Counted from the stretch's first letter, positions 33,409 through 42,871 are shown. The stretch is DNA of 64,000 nt from Chryseosolibacter sp036402115 (GCA_036402115.1 DASWTM010000026.1:1-64000); one strand, 5' to 3'. Numbers and translations are program-made. Notes: generated by a model from the sequence alone, not told the origin.

Positions 33409-34121
33409 AAAAAATTGTAATACTTGGCTCGGATACTCCTCACCGGAGGTTCTTCATTAAGTCGCTTATTGCGAAAAATGTCCCTGTTCATGCGGTGATC
33501 TTCGAAACCGAATCCATCAAGCCTGCTTTTGAGACTGGGCCGTTTTTCGAGAACGAAGAAAGGGAATACGAGGGGCGTGAATACTTCCGTGAGTTCGACA
33601 ATACTTTGGACGAAATTCCGGTACATTATTATCCCACGATAAACGATCTTCGTGTTGAAACCCTTCTTGCTGAAATCAACCCACATTTCGGCATCGTGTT
33701 TGGCACACGGAAAGTGGCACAACGGATAATCCGGAAATTTTCTGACTGCGCGCTTAACGTCCATCGGGGGATCGCAGAGGAATATCGCGGACTCGACACA
33801 AATCTCTGGGCAATCTATCATGGCGATTTTGAAAACACCGGAGTCACCATTCATAAAATGGATAACGACCTCGACACAGGTGAAATCGTCTTCCAGGAAA
33901 AGCTTCAATATCCACCCGGTACAAAAGTGTTCCAATTACGTCATTATGAAACGGCCCTCTGTGCAGAGCTCGTTGCACGTGCGGTTGGCAACTACCTGAC
34001 CGGAGAACTCACGAGCCGCCCTCAGACAAAAAAAGGCAGGTATTATTCCTTCATGCCTCTTGTTATCAAACACTCACTCGTGGGAAAACTTGAGCGACAT
34101 TACAACTATGCAACACGATAA
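33405..34121 (+). CDS. Formyltransferase-family protein (sugar N-formyltransferase-like)
   Basis: A 238-residue protein with the formyltransferase catalytic set: Asn118 and His120 in ALNVHRGIAEEYRGLD, and Asp157 in DNDLDTGEIV. This is the same Asn-x-His and Asp spacing as Met-tRNA formyltransferase and ArnA-type sugar formyltransferases. It would move a formyl group from N10-formyltetrahydrofolate to an amino sugar. The GTG start overlaps the NeuB-like stop. The location between a NeuB-like synthase and a deacetylase suggests remodelling of one amino group, deacetylation then formylation, but that is inference. Confidence 0.82.
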   Translation: MKKIVILGSDTPHRRFFIKSLIAKNVPVHAVIFETESIKPAFETGPFFENEEREYEGREYFREFDNTLDEIPVHYYPTINDLRVETLLAEINPHFGIVFGTRKVAQRIIRKFSDCALNVHRGIAEEYRGLDTNLWAIYHGDFENTGVTIHKMDNDLDTGEIVFQEKLQYPPGTKVFQLRHYETALCAELVARAVGNYLTGELTSRPQTKKGRYYSFMPLVIKHSLVGKLERHYNYATR

Positions 34122-35037
34122 TATCTTGACCGTATTGCTGTATCATGGCGTCACTGACAGTGAAAGTGCTGGCATTGAAAACAATTCCAAAAAGCACTTG
34201 CCTGTTGATGAATTTGCGCGGCAAATGGAATACATTTCGAACCATTGCGTTCTTTTGACAATGGATGAGGTTGTCGACCTTCATCACAACAAAAAGCCAT
34301 ATCCGCGGAACTCGGTTGCTGTTACGTTTGATGATGGATTTCGCAATAACCTAACGGTTGCAACCCCGGTATTGGACGCGTTCAACGTTCCGGCAACATT
34401 TTACATCACAAGCGGTATTATCAATACAGATATGATGTTTTGGGTTGATGAACTGGAGGACTGTATTAACCTCACCGATAAAGGATCGATCGATGTTAGG
34501 CTTGAAAAGGATACGATTTTTCCGGTGTCATCGCTACAGCAAAAACTGGATGCACTGCTGACGATAAAAGCTTATTGCAAAAAACAAGCAATGGGTGAGA
34601 AAGACCGCGTAGTGGCAGCGGTGAAAATGCAAACGGGAGTAACGCCCAGCGTCAACCACTCAAAAAATTATGAAAAGCTTTCGTGGGAGGAATTAAAGGA
34701 GATGTCGAGACGCAAGCATTTTATCATTGGAGGACACTCATTGTATCACGATATTCTCGCAGCCATCACACCTGATGAGCGACTCGTTCGTGATATTGAA
34801 GTATCCATTAAACTGCTCGAGTATAATCTTGGACAAAAAATAACACACTATGCTTATCCGGAAGGTCAGCAGCATCACTACAACGAGCGCGTGATCGAGA
34901 TTCTCCGGGATTTCGGGATTGTTTGCAGCCCTTCAGCAATCCATGGCGTCAACGCCACGGGGCAATTCGATCTGTTTAATCTACGGAGAGTAATGGTCGG
35001 CTTTAACGGAACGCCTTTCCCCTTCGAATTACAGTAA
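34108..35037 (+). CDS. Polysaccharide deacetylase (NodB/CE4 domain)
   Basis: A 309-residue protein with a NodB fold. Motif 1 is VAVTFDDGFRNN (Asp75, Asp76) and motif 2 is IGGHSLYHD (His210, His214 in H-x3-H), which bind the metal. The opening LTVLLYHGVTD is typical. It has no signal peptide, so it probably acts in the cytoplasm on a sugar or lipid-linked intermediate. The frame is open from 34060, but the ATG at 34108 gives the family start. It overlaps the formyltransferase gene by 14 bases. Confidence 0.87.
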   Translation: MQHDNILTVLLYHGVTDSESAGIENNSKKHLPVDEFARQMEYISNHCVLLTMDEVVDLHHNKKPYPRNSVAVTFDDGFRNNLTVATPVLDAFNVPATFYITSGIINTDMMFWVDELEDCINLTDKGSIDVRLEKDTIFPVSSLQQKLDALLTIKAYCKKQAMGEKDRVVAAVKMQTGVTPSVNHSKNYEKLSWEELKEMSRRKHFIIGGHSLYHDILAAITPDERLVRDIEVSIKLLEYNLGQKITHYAYPEGQQHHYNERVIEILRDFGIVCSPSAIHGVNATGQFDLFNLRRVMVGFNGTPFPFELQ

Positions 35038-35061
35038 CTCAGCAGGATATTACTTCCCACT

Positions 35062-36429
35062 ATGCAGCAACCACTGGTAACGGTATACATCACCAATTAC
35101 AATTACGGTAATTTCATCCGTCAGTCAATTGAAAGTGTACTTCATCAAACGCTCACAAACTTCGAGCTGATTATCATTGACGATGGCTCAACAGACAACA
35201 GCCGCGAGATAATTGAGGAATACAGAAAGCACGAAAAGATCAATATCATCTATCAACTGAACAAGGGGCTGAACATCACGAATAATATTGCCATGCGCGC
35301 AGCTAATGGGAAATACCTCATGAGGCTTGATGCTGATGACTACCTTGAGCCGAATGCATTGCAGTCGATGGCAGATGTTCTTGAGCGCGATCCATCGCTT
35401 GGCTTGGTCTTTCCCGACTATTACTACGTGGATCGCGAGGGCAGGATTACAGGGGAGGAACGAAGGCATAATTTTCAAAAGGAAGTGTCGCTCTATGACC
35501 AGCCTGCGCATGGTGCCTGCACAATGATCCGCCTTGAGTTCCTGAAAGAGTTAGGTGGTTATAACGAAAGCTTTACCTGCCAGGATGGCTATGATCTTTG
35601 GATCAAGTTTGTGATGCATCATAAAGTGACGAACATCAATCAACCGCTGTTCTCCTATCGTCAGCACGGTCACAACCTCACGTCAAACGAAGATCGTATT
35701 CTCGCCACGCGCCAGAAGATAAAGGAAACGTTCGTGACGGATAAATTTAAATTACCCAGCACGGTTGCAATTATACCGGTCCGAAACACGTTCATCGGCA
35801 AAGTGAACTGGCCTACGTACGCTGTCAATAACAAGAGCATTCTGCAACGCAAAGTTGAACTTTGCTTGCAAACGAAAGGAATTTCCAAAGTAGTAGTTTC
35901 AGTAGCCGACAACGACATCCTACATGAAATTAATCAGTGGGCATCGGCATATCCAGACCTTATCGTTATTGAACGACCTAAAGAGTTTGCCTTTTCCAAC
36001 GAAACACTTGCAAAGACGGTGCAACAGGCGCTCGACAGACTTCGTGAGTTGCACCTGGATTTCGAGGCATTAATGACATTATCAATTGAATATCCGTTTC
36101 TATCTCCTGAGGTGCTCGATGACGCCATTCACACGCTTGTGATCTTCAAGGCCGACTCAGTGCTCAGTGTGCGATCGGATACGAAGATGTATTATCACCA
36201 CACTGGTCACTCGCTTGAACCGATTCTGAATCATGAAAAATTTACGAAGCTTGAACGCGAGGCGCTCTACCGGGGAGTAGGAGGTATCATGCTGGTAACA
36301 AAAGAAAAATTTTTAGAGACCGGAAATATGGTGGCTGGAAAAGTCAGTCACATTATGGTGAATAAGAAAACTGAATTTGCGGTGACCAGCCAGTTTGATA
36401 TTGAAGTTGTAAATGCTTTACTGAAGTAG
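35062..36429 (+). CDS. Fusion of GT2 glycosyltransferase and cytidylyltransferase-like domain
   Basis: A 455-residue protein of two parts. Residues 1-225 are a GT2 transferase: VTVYITNYNYGNFIRQSIES, IIIDDGSTDNS and the metal motif LDADDYLEPNA at 89-99. Residues about 233-455 resemble a NeuA-type CMP-sugar synthetase, with VAIIPVR at the start, NNKSILQRKVELCL, IEYPFLSPEVLDDAI and a final FDIEVVNALLK. However, the nucleotide loop (normally ARGGSKGIPxKN) is changed to VRNTFIGKVNWP. It may couple donor activation to transfer, or the second domain may be a regulatory relic. It follows the deacetylase by 24 bases, inside the proposed nonulosonate module. Confidence 0.75.
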   Translation: MQQPLVTVYITNYNYGNFIRQSIESVLHQTLTNFELIIIDDGSTDNSREIIEEYRKHEKINIIYQLNKGLNITNNIAMRAANGKYLMRLDADDYLEPNALQSMADVLERDPSLGLVFPDYYYVDREGRITGEERRHNFQKEVSLYDQPAHGACTMIRLEFLKELGGYNESFTCQDGYDLWIKFVMHHKVTNINQPLFSYRQHGHNLTSNEDRILATRQKIKETFVTDKFKLPSTVAIIPVRNTFIGKVNWPTYAVNNKSILQRKVELCLQTKGISKVVVSVADNDILHEINQWASAYPDLIVIERPKEFAFSNETLAKTVQQALDRLRELHLDFEALMTLSIEYPFLSPEVLDDAIHTLVIFKADSVLSVRSDTKMYYHHTGHSLEPILNHEKFTKLEREALYRGVGGIMLVTKEKFLETGNMVAGKVSHIMVNKKTEFAVTSQFDIEVVNALLK

Positions 36430-36434
36430 TACGA

Positions 36435-37463
36435 ATGTTGAAGCGGAATGTATTTGTAATAGCTACGGAATACCAGTTCCTGGTTTCCTTGTCTATCATT
36501 GATGAACGATTTTCAGCTAAAGAGTGGATAAATGACATTATCGCGACCGGGCCGCGATCGTCTCATATTTTACAGGATAGGATTCCTGCAAACATACGGT
36601 TCAGCTTTTTTCCCGATCACGAGGCATCCTGGAAAGACTATTTATTGCGAGAAGTTTATAGTTCTCCCCTTGAAAATCTTTTTGTAGTACATAGTTACCG
36701 CGCCCCTGAACTGGCCTTTCTATACTATGCACCTGCTAACGTGAGGCGGCACCTTATTCAGGACGGTGCATTGTTTTATCACCAGATCGAGAAAAATCTT
36801 TTTCCCAGCCGCACCCGGCAAACCTTTGAGTTTTACAAAAAGCTGTTTCAGCATAACGTTTTCCTCACCCGATTTCTGCCCTATGGAAGATATGAGGAAA
36901 AATCACCGTTGATCGATGAAATTTGGTTAACCAACCCGGAGATCTACCGACTTCCAGGCCTGGCTAAGAAAAAAAATGTATTCACGCTGTTTCCTCGCTC
37001 CGACTCGAAGACGGTTTATGCATCTTACTTTAAGGATTCGCAAGACCTTGACGTTGAAAAACTCGCTCACGCACTGATTTATCTTGCTCCCAAGATTGCC
37101 GATGAAAAAGTTTTTCCGAAAGAATTAGAAGTGCTCGAAAAAATCATTCACCACTTTTCATTGAAAAACATCTTTATCAAGCTGCATCCCCTGGAAGTTG
37201 GCTCAAAACATGCCGTTTTTTTAAAACAGAGGTTCGGTGACAGTGTAATAGCCAACTATACACCAGCCGATGTATACATTGCTAATGCAAGGAACACGGT
37301 AATCGTGGCTTCGATGTCAACTTCACTGCTGAACAACAATCCTTCCTGCCGTTATTTTGCACTCCGGAAGTATTATCAGAAAATCGGATTGTATGAACCG
37401 TGGAAAAATGTAACGATGCCAGGCCACGTACGAATGCTGGAAGATATCAACGAGTTGTCATGA
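36435..37463 (+). CDS. Sialyltransferase-like glycosyltransferase (GT52/polysialyltransferase-like)
   Basis: A 342-residue protein with no signal peptide. It carries the two short motifs shared by several bacterial sialyltransferase families: an acidic-Asp-Gly-type turn as LIQDGALFYH (109-111) and an HP motif as IKLHPLEVG (251-252). A Ser/Thr-rich CMP-binding-like stretch, VASMSTSLLNNNPS, follows at 291-304. Overall similarity is too low for a firm family. The position just after NeuB-like and cytidylyltransferase genes makes transfer of a nonulosonic acid-like sugar plausible. Other GT-B enzymes cannot be excluded. Confidence 0.55.
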   Translation: MLKRNVFVIATEYQFLVSLSIIDERFSAKEWINDIIATGPRSSHILQDRIPANIRFSFFPDHEASWKDYLLREVYSSPLENLFVVHSYRAPELAFLYYAPANVRRHLIQDGALFYHQIEKNLFPSRTRQTFEFYKKLFQHNVFLTRFLPYGRYEEKSPLIDEIWLTNPEIYRLPGLAKKKNVFTLFPRSDSKTVYASYFKDSQDLDVEKLAHALIYLAPKIADEKVFPKELEVLEKIIHHFSLKNIFIKLHPLEVGSKHAVFLKQRFGDSVIANYTPADVYIANARNTVIVASMSTSLLNNNPSCRYFALRKYYQKIGLYEPWKNVTMPGHVRMLEDINELS

Positions 37464-38710
37464 GGTACTCTCTCCTTTGGTTGCGATCCAATACAGCAAA
37501 GATTTTTGCGATCTGGCCTTTTCTGGCCTTTATCTTTTCTGTTTTCGACTTCGGCAAGCAAAGTAGTCGGATTACCATTATTCTGTTTTTTACACTTCTC
37601 GGCTTCTCCATGGTATTGAATCGCGAGACCATGGATGGTTACAAACATTCACAAGTGTTTGAAGCCGCCAAGGACATCACGCTAAGCAACTTCACAGACG
37701 AAGTCCAGAACATTCTTCTATTCCGATCAGTCGAAAATGTCGACTTCTACCTGTATACGACAAACTTCTTGTTCTCGCGCTTCACTAGTGATCCAAGAAT
37801 CATATTTACATTTCATTCGTTCATATTTGCGCTCCTGCTTGTTTCTTTTTTGGGCAGCATTTATGACAATGTGCCAGGCATCTGGCCAACCGTTTCGATT
37901 CTTATTTTTCTGCTTCTCGTTTTTATCAACCCCATCACGAACGTCCATTTTATCCGATTCCCGATCGGTTCATGGATATTTTTAACGGGGGCGTATCACT
38001 TTATTGTCACAAGAAAGACCCGTTTTATCGCCTTTGCCTTCCTTGCCGTTATCGTTCATTTCGCGTTCACGTACGCAGTGGCAGCACTCTTATTGTATGC
38101 CGTATTTGGAAATCGCCATTTGATATACAGTGCCGTTCTGGCCTTCTCGTTTATTGTACCGGACCTCTTTTATAACAATGTTTCTTTCATGGATGCCTCC
38201 CTTGACGAAGGGAATATTGAAAAGAAAATCTACGCCTACTCCAACGAGGAATACATCGAAACCCGCAAACAAGGTCTTGAATCGGCCGCCTGGTATCGCG
38301 CTTATCGAATCCAGATCATTCAATATTCAATGTATGTCATCATGCTTATCGCAACATTCCACGCGTTGCGCACCAAACGGTACGACCAGACACAAATGAA
38401 CCTCCTGGCTTTTCTTATCCTGTTGCTGGCGTTTGTTAACTTTGGATTTTCGTTCGACTCACTGGGCCGTAGATTTTTCCTTGTCTGGCTGGTACTCGCG
38501 TGCGTATACCTCATTCGTTATTTCACGTATTTCAGTTCGCAATCATTGCGCAATTTCAGCCTTATGTTCCTGGCAATTCCAGTGGCTTTCTACGTGATCA
38601 TGCAATTGCGCATTGGACTCGAAGTCACATCAGTTTCCTGGTTCATCGGCAACATCGTAGTAATCATCGCGGGCTTTATTGATGATACCATTCTCGATTT
38701 AGCCGGTTAA
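37460..38710 (+). CDS. EpsG/Wzy-like polysaccharide polymerase, polytopic
   Basis: A 416-residue protein with about ten membrane helices. The large extracytoplasmic loop between helices 2 and 3 includes NRETMDGYKHSQVFEAAKD. The later loop DASLDEGNIEKKIYAYSNEE is followed by RAYRIQIIQYSMYVIMLI. The layout resembles EpsG-type O-antigen polymerases. It is the only polymerase candidate in the locus. The ATG at 37460 overlaps the previous stop; the frame is open from 37400. Polymerases of this kind share little sequence, so the call rests on topology and place. Confidence 0.72.
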   Translation: MRYSLLWLRSNTAKIFAIWPFLAFIFSVFDFGKQSSRITIILFFTLLGFSMVLNRETMDGYKHSQVFEAAKDITLSNFTDEVQNILLFRSVENVDFYLYTTNFLFSRFTSDPRIIFTFHSFIFALLLVSFLGSIYDNVPGIWPTVSILIFLLLVFINPITNVHFIRFPIGSWIFLTGAYHFIVTRKTRFIAFAFLAVIVHFAFTYAVAALLLYAVFGNRHLIYSAVLAFSFIVPDLFYNNVSFMDASLDEGNIEKKIYAYSNEEYIETRKQGLESAAWYRAYRIQIIQYSMYVIMLIATFHALRTKRYDQTQMNLLAFLILLLAFVNFGFSFDSLGRRFFLVWLVLACVYLIRYFTYFSSQSLRNFSLMFLAIPVAFYVIMQLRIGLEVTSVSWFIGNIVVIIAGFIDDTILDLAG

Positions 38711-38750
38711 GCGGAATTTCAACCATGCCTGATAGAGCATAAATCCATCG

Positions 38751-39866
38751 ATGGTGCTAAACGTTCTTAGAAGTCATAGGATGAACGCCTTCGCGTTTCA
38801 CGCAAAGAAACGGATCGTAGTTTTTGAGTCAGACGATTGGGGTGCGATTCGAATGCCATCTAAAAAGGCATATGAAAATTTAAAAAAGTCAGGAGTACCC
38901 GTGGACCAAAATCATTATGACTATTACGATGCGCTGGAGTCAGGTGATGATATTTCTGCGCTTATGGAAGTGCTTCACTCCTTCAAGGGTCTCACTTCGT
39001 CTCCGGTCCTTACATGTAACTTTGTAATGGGTAACCCCGATTTTGATAAAATACGAGGTGACAACTATAGCCATTATCATTTTGAGGATTTTCAGACGTC
39101 ATATGGTCGCTACTATGGAAACAATTTTTTTAGCCACTGGCAACAAGGAATAAAGGAGGGGCTGCTGGTGCCACAATTTCATGCGCGAGAGCATGTGAAT
39201 GTTGAGTTGTGGATAAAAGGTTTACAAGCTGGGGATCATCAGACTCTGCAAGCGTTCGACCTGGGATATTGTGGAGTTGTCGCTGCCACACCATCACCTT
39301 ATCAAAGGCATTATCTCGCGGCATTTCATTCTACTAACCCAAAAGATGGCTCAAACAAGTCACAAATATTAGAAGATGGCCTTTCGAAGTTCGAAGCTGT
39401 TTTTGGTTATCGCTCCAAATCTTTTATTGCGTGTAACTATACCTGGCCAACCTCTTTAGAAGAAGCTGCTCACAGAGCCGGTGTTCGGCTGCTGCAGGGT
39501 CAACGCGTTCAGCTAGTGCCGGATGAGAAAACGGGGGGAAAAATTTTTTTCATAAGTCATAAAACGGGAGATGCCAATCCACTGGGTCAGTTCTATAGCG
39601 TTAGAAATGCTTATCTGGAACCTTCGTCCGATCAAGGCAAGGACTGGGTTGCCGCTTGCATCAACGACATTTCACGAGCTTTCTTTTGGAAGACTCCAGC
39701 CATTATTAGCACTCACCGAGTTAATTACATTGGAACCCATTATCCGAAAAATCGTGTTGAAGGCCTGAGAAGCCTTAAGTGTCTTATTCAACAAATTATT
39801 GATCGTTGGCCAGACGTTCAGTTTATGAGTACACCTCAACTTCTGGCGTTAATGGAAAATAAATAA
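38751..39866 (+). CDS. Noncanonical polysaccharide deacetylase-like protein, paralogue A
   Basis: A 371-residue cytoplasmic-looking protein. IVVFESDDWGAIR (Asp28, Asp29) and PQFHAREHVN (His144-x3-His148) have the Asp-Asp and His-x3-His metal-site layout of NodB-type deacetylases, though the surrounding sequence is different. A third conserved point is ISTHRVNY (His322). A full-length paralogue lies at 45934-47067 with the same anchors. I infer a divergent sugar (de)acetylase, perhaps with an altered reaction. No signal peptide is present. It follows the polymerase gene by 40 bases and precedes asnB by 5. Confidence 0.65.
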   Translation: MVLNVLRSHRMNAFAFHAKKRIVVFESDDWGAIRMPSKKAYENLKKSGVPVDQNHYDYYDALESGDDISALMEVLHSFKGLTSSPVLTCNFVMGNPDFDKIRGDNYSHYHFEDFQTSYGRYYGNNFFSHWQQGIKEGLLVPQFHAREHVNVELWIKGLQAGDHQTLQAFDLGYCGVVAATPSPYQRHYLAAFHSTNPKDGSNKSQILEDGLSKFEAVFGYRSKSFIACNYTWPTSLEEAAHRAGVRLLQGQRVQLVPDEKTGGKIFFISHKTGDANPLGQFYSVRNAYLEPSSDQGKDWVAACINDISRAFFWKTPAIISTHRVNYIGTHYPKNRVEGLRSLKCLIQQIIDRWPDVQFMSTPQLLALMENK

Positions 39867-39871
39867 ACATC

Positions 39872-41764
39872 ATGTGCGGAATTACCGGTTTTCTTGATTT
39901 TAAACACCTCACCACCAAAGAGGTCCTTTCGGATATGGTCACTTCACTCAGGCACCGTGGACCGGACGATACAGGGTGTGAAATTATTGAAGCCGGCAAT
40001 GCATCAATCGGTTTAGCGCAAGCAAGACTTTCTATTATTGACATCTCGCACTCCGGCCATCAGCCAATGTTTTTTGATGGGCTTGCGATTGTCTTCAATG
40101 GTGAAATCTACAATTACGCTGAGATTCGCCAAGAATTGATCGAACGAGGCCATCAATTCCAGTCTAAATCCGATACCGAAGTTATCTTGCATGCCTATCG
40201 TGAATGGGGATTAATGGCCATCAACAAGTTTATTGGGATGTTTGCCTTTGTGATCCATGACTCAAAAAAGAATGAATTAATCATTTCAAGAGATCGCGCT
40301 GGCGTAAAACCTTTTTACTACTACTCTAAAGGCGACCTCTTTTTATTTGGATCTGAGTTAAAATCCTTACTACAACATCCACGCTTTGAAGCTCATATTA
40401 GTGCTGCAGCCGTTCATTCCTTTTTTGATCTTGGATATGTGCCCGCACCGCAGGCCATCTTCGAGAACACATGGAAGCTCCTTCCAGGGCATACGTTAAA
40501 GATCAATCTCAATGACCGATCAACACAAGACCTGGTTTACTGGGATGTGGCTTTGTTCTATACCGCGCCCAAGCTGACGGTATCATATGAAGAGGCACAG
40601 CATGAAGTTCATGAACTGTTGAAATCATCGTGTCAATATCGGATGGTTTCCGATGTGCCAGTCGGTGTTTTTCTTAGCGGAGGTTATGATTCTACAGCGG
40701 TTGCCGCCATTCTCCAGAAAAACAGAAACGAAAAGCTCAAAACATTTACGATCGGCTTTGAGCATGGAAATAATGAGGCACCCTATGCAAAACAAACAGC
40801 AGCATATTTGGGCACTGACCATCAGGAATGGATTTGCACAAATGTAGAAGCGAAAAGCATTGTTCCCGACCTGCCATATTTTTTTGATGAACCCTTTGCC
40901 GATCAATCTGCCATTCCCACCATCTTGGTAAGCCGGTTGGCACGACAGTCAGTCACCGTTGCACTTTCAGCAGATGGGGGCGATGAAATATTCGCAGGTT
41001 ATTCGCGCTACCAGGAGTTTTCAAAAAGAATACAGGCAATGCAGCGCGTTCCTCACTTGCTGAGGCTGCCGGCCAAACATTTATTATCCGTTGTATGTGC
41101 TGTTCTGCCACAGGGTGAGGTGGCTACCATGCATCGTTTACAAGGAATGCGAGGAGCTATTCATAATAACAATAGGGCGCTTTCATTGGCGTTGTATAAA
41201 GCTATTCACTCTCTTCCGCTGACGCTCAGAAACCGTGTTTTTTATCAGGCGTCTCCGACTCCTTCTTTTCAGATTGACCAATCGGACGAATTTGCAAATG
41301 AGATTGAGATGGCAATGGCCATTGACTTCAAATTTTATCTTCAAAATGATATACTGACAAAAGTAGATCGGGCAACGATGTCAGTCAGCTTGGAAGGAAG
41401 AGAGCCGCTACTGGACCATCGCCTCATCGAATATGTTGCACGCTTACCTTATAACTTCAAAAATTCAGGTCAGACGCAGAAAAGGATTTTGAAGGATATC
41501 GTTCATCAGTATGTACCAGAGGCAATGATGAATAGACCAAAGACCGGATTTTCAGTACCAATATTCCGATGGTTGCGTTCCGATCTTAATTACCTTATTA
41601 AAGAATACATCTCGCCTGAAAAGTTGTCGCACGAAATATTTAAGGACGTGGATTTCGTTATGAACATCGTTAAGAAATTTGAAAAAGGGGATTTCTATTA
41701 CAAACCGTTTATTTGGCGGCTACTGATGTTTCAAATGTGGTATTGTAAATGGAATTCTCGATAG
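39872..41764 (+). CDS. Glutamine-dependent asparagine-synthase-type amidotransferase (AsnB-like)
   Basis: A 630-residue class II amidotransferase. Cys2 of MCGITGFLDF is the glutaminase nucleophile, with RHRGPDD, FNGEIYNY and SDTEVILHAY in the glutaminase half. The synthetase half has the ATP motif VFLSGGYDSTAVA, ALSADGGDEIFAGYSRY, and REPLLDHRL with the following KR/LK pair. In polysaccharide loci, AsnB paralogues such as WbpS-type enzymes are thought to amidate uronic acids rather than aspartate. The surroundings make that likely here, but housekeeping asparagine synthesis cannot be excluded. The next gene starts 3 bases downstream. Confidence 0.88.
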   Translation: MCGITGFLDFKHLTTKEVLSDMVTSLRHRGPDDTGCEIIEAGNASIGLAQARLSIIDISHSGHQPMFFDGLAIVFNGEIYNYAEIRQELIERGHQFQSKSDTEVILHAYREWGLMAINKFIGMFAFVIHDSKKNELIISRDRAGVKPFYYYSKGDLFLFGSELKSLLQHPRFEAHISAAAVHSFFDLGYVPAPQAIFENTWKLLPGHTLKINLNDRSTQDLVYWDVALFYTAPKLTVSYEEAQHEVHELLKSSCQYRMVSDVPVGVFLSGGYDSTAVAAILQKNRNEKLKTFTIGFEHGNNEAPYAKQTAAYLGTDHQEWICTNVEAKSIVPDLPYFFDEPFADQSAIPTILVSRLARQSVTVALSADGGDEIFAGYSRYQEFSKRIQAMQRVPHLLRLPAKHLLSVVCAVLPQGEVATMHRLQGMRGAIHNNNRALSLALYKAIHSLPLTLRNRVFYQASPTPSFQIDQSDEFANEIEMAMAIDFKFYLQNDILTKVDRATMSVSLEGREPLLDHRLIEYVARLPYNFKNSGQTQKRILKDIVHQYVPEAMMNRPKTGFSVPIFRWLRSDLNYLIKEYISPEKLSHEIFKDVDFVMNIVKKFEKGDFYYKPFIWRLLMFQMWYCKWNSR

Positions 41765-41767
41765 AAA

Positions 41768-42871
41768 GTGAAGAAGCGCGTTCTTTTTGTTCTCCCAACA
41801 CTGCATGCCGGAGGTGCAGAAAATTATACGTTGCGGTTCATTCGATACTTTAGGGAGGACTATGATTTTTCAGTAATGTCGTTGCAGAAAGAAAAGGGCG
41901 ACCTACACGAATTATTTCTTAATGCCGGTGTACGAATTCACTATAATTCGTTGGGATACCTTGATCCCATTAAGTGGATACGATTTTTTCGATTTATTAA
42001 AACTGGCCATTTTGATGTAGTGTGCACGATGAATGGTAATTTTGGAGGAATCCCAATATTGATTTCTCGCTTGGCAGGTGTGCGCCAGCGTGTTGCATTT
42101 TACCGCAGATCGACAACTGCATTTTCTCTTTCGCGTCTTCGGCTGCTGTACAACCAATTCGTTCGCAACCTGGTGTACCGTCACGCAACAGATATCCTTT
42201 CGAATTCTGCATTTGCATTCAAAACTTTTTTTATAGGACTTCCGCAAGATCAGCGATTTAAGGTGATTCCAAATGGCGTTGAGGCAACGCAGTTTGATGT
42301 TGCTGAATCACAGGGGGAGAGTCGTGCACTGTACCGACTACCTGAAGAGTACTTCATCATCGGCCACGTTGGTCGGTTTGACCCGGCCAAGAATCATGAG
42401 TTCATTTGTAAAGTAGCAAGGCGCCTAATTAAAAATCAAGCGTTGGTTATGATTGTCTTCTGCGGTAAACATACGGACTCACAGAAGTTCATTGACTTAC
42501 TGCACTCATTCGGGTTGCAAGGACACTACAGAACGCTCGGTTTGCAGGAGAATGTTGCGCAAGTGTTGCGGACGTTTGATTTGTTCTTGTTTCCATCGCA
42601 GACAGAAGGCCAGCCAAACGCGCTGATTGAGGCTATGCTTGCCGGCTTGCCAATATTGGCAAGCAACATTGAACCAATCAAGGAGGCAACACCAGAATCG
42701 TTTCATCAGCGGTTGATTCCGATCACCGATGATGCCCTGGTTGCAGACCTTATAACGCGATTGATAGCGGATCGAACGCTGCTGCAGGATTACAAGCTTC
42801 AATCTTTTGCCAAAGATTATTACAATGAACATCGTAACTTTTCAATATTTAAAACAATAATAAATTCATAA
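41768..42871 (+). CDS. GT4-family glycosyltransferase
   Basis: A 367-residue GT-B retaining transferase. The N-terminal domain starts VLFVLPTLHAGGAENYTLRF. The donor-binding domain has IGHVGRFDPAKNHEFIC and FLFPSQTEGQPNALIEAMLAG, the usual E-x7-E region. It starts at GTG 41768, right after asnB, and its stop overlaps the ATG of the methyltransferase gene (TAATG). Linkage and substrates cannot be read from the sequence. Confidence 0.92.
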   Translation: MKKRVLFVLPTLHAGGAENYTLRFIRYFREDYDFSVMSLQKEKGDLHELFLNAGVRIHYNSLGYLDPIKWIRFFRFIKTGHFDVVCTMNGNFGGIPILISRLAGVRQRVAFYRRSTTAFSLSRLRLLYNQFVRNLVYRHATDILSNSAFAFKTFFIGLPQDQRFKVIPNGVEATQFDVAESQGESRALYRLPEEYFIIGHVGRFDPAKNHEFICKVARRLIKNQALVMIVFCGKHTDSQKFIDLLHSFGLQGHYRTLGLQENVAQVLRTFDLFLFPSQTEGQPNALIEAMLAGLPILASNIEPIKEATPESFHQRLIPITDDALVADLITRLIADRTLLQDYKLQSFAKDYYNEHRNFSIFKTIINS

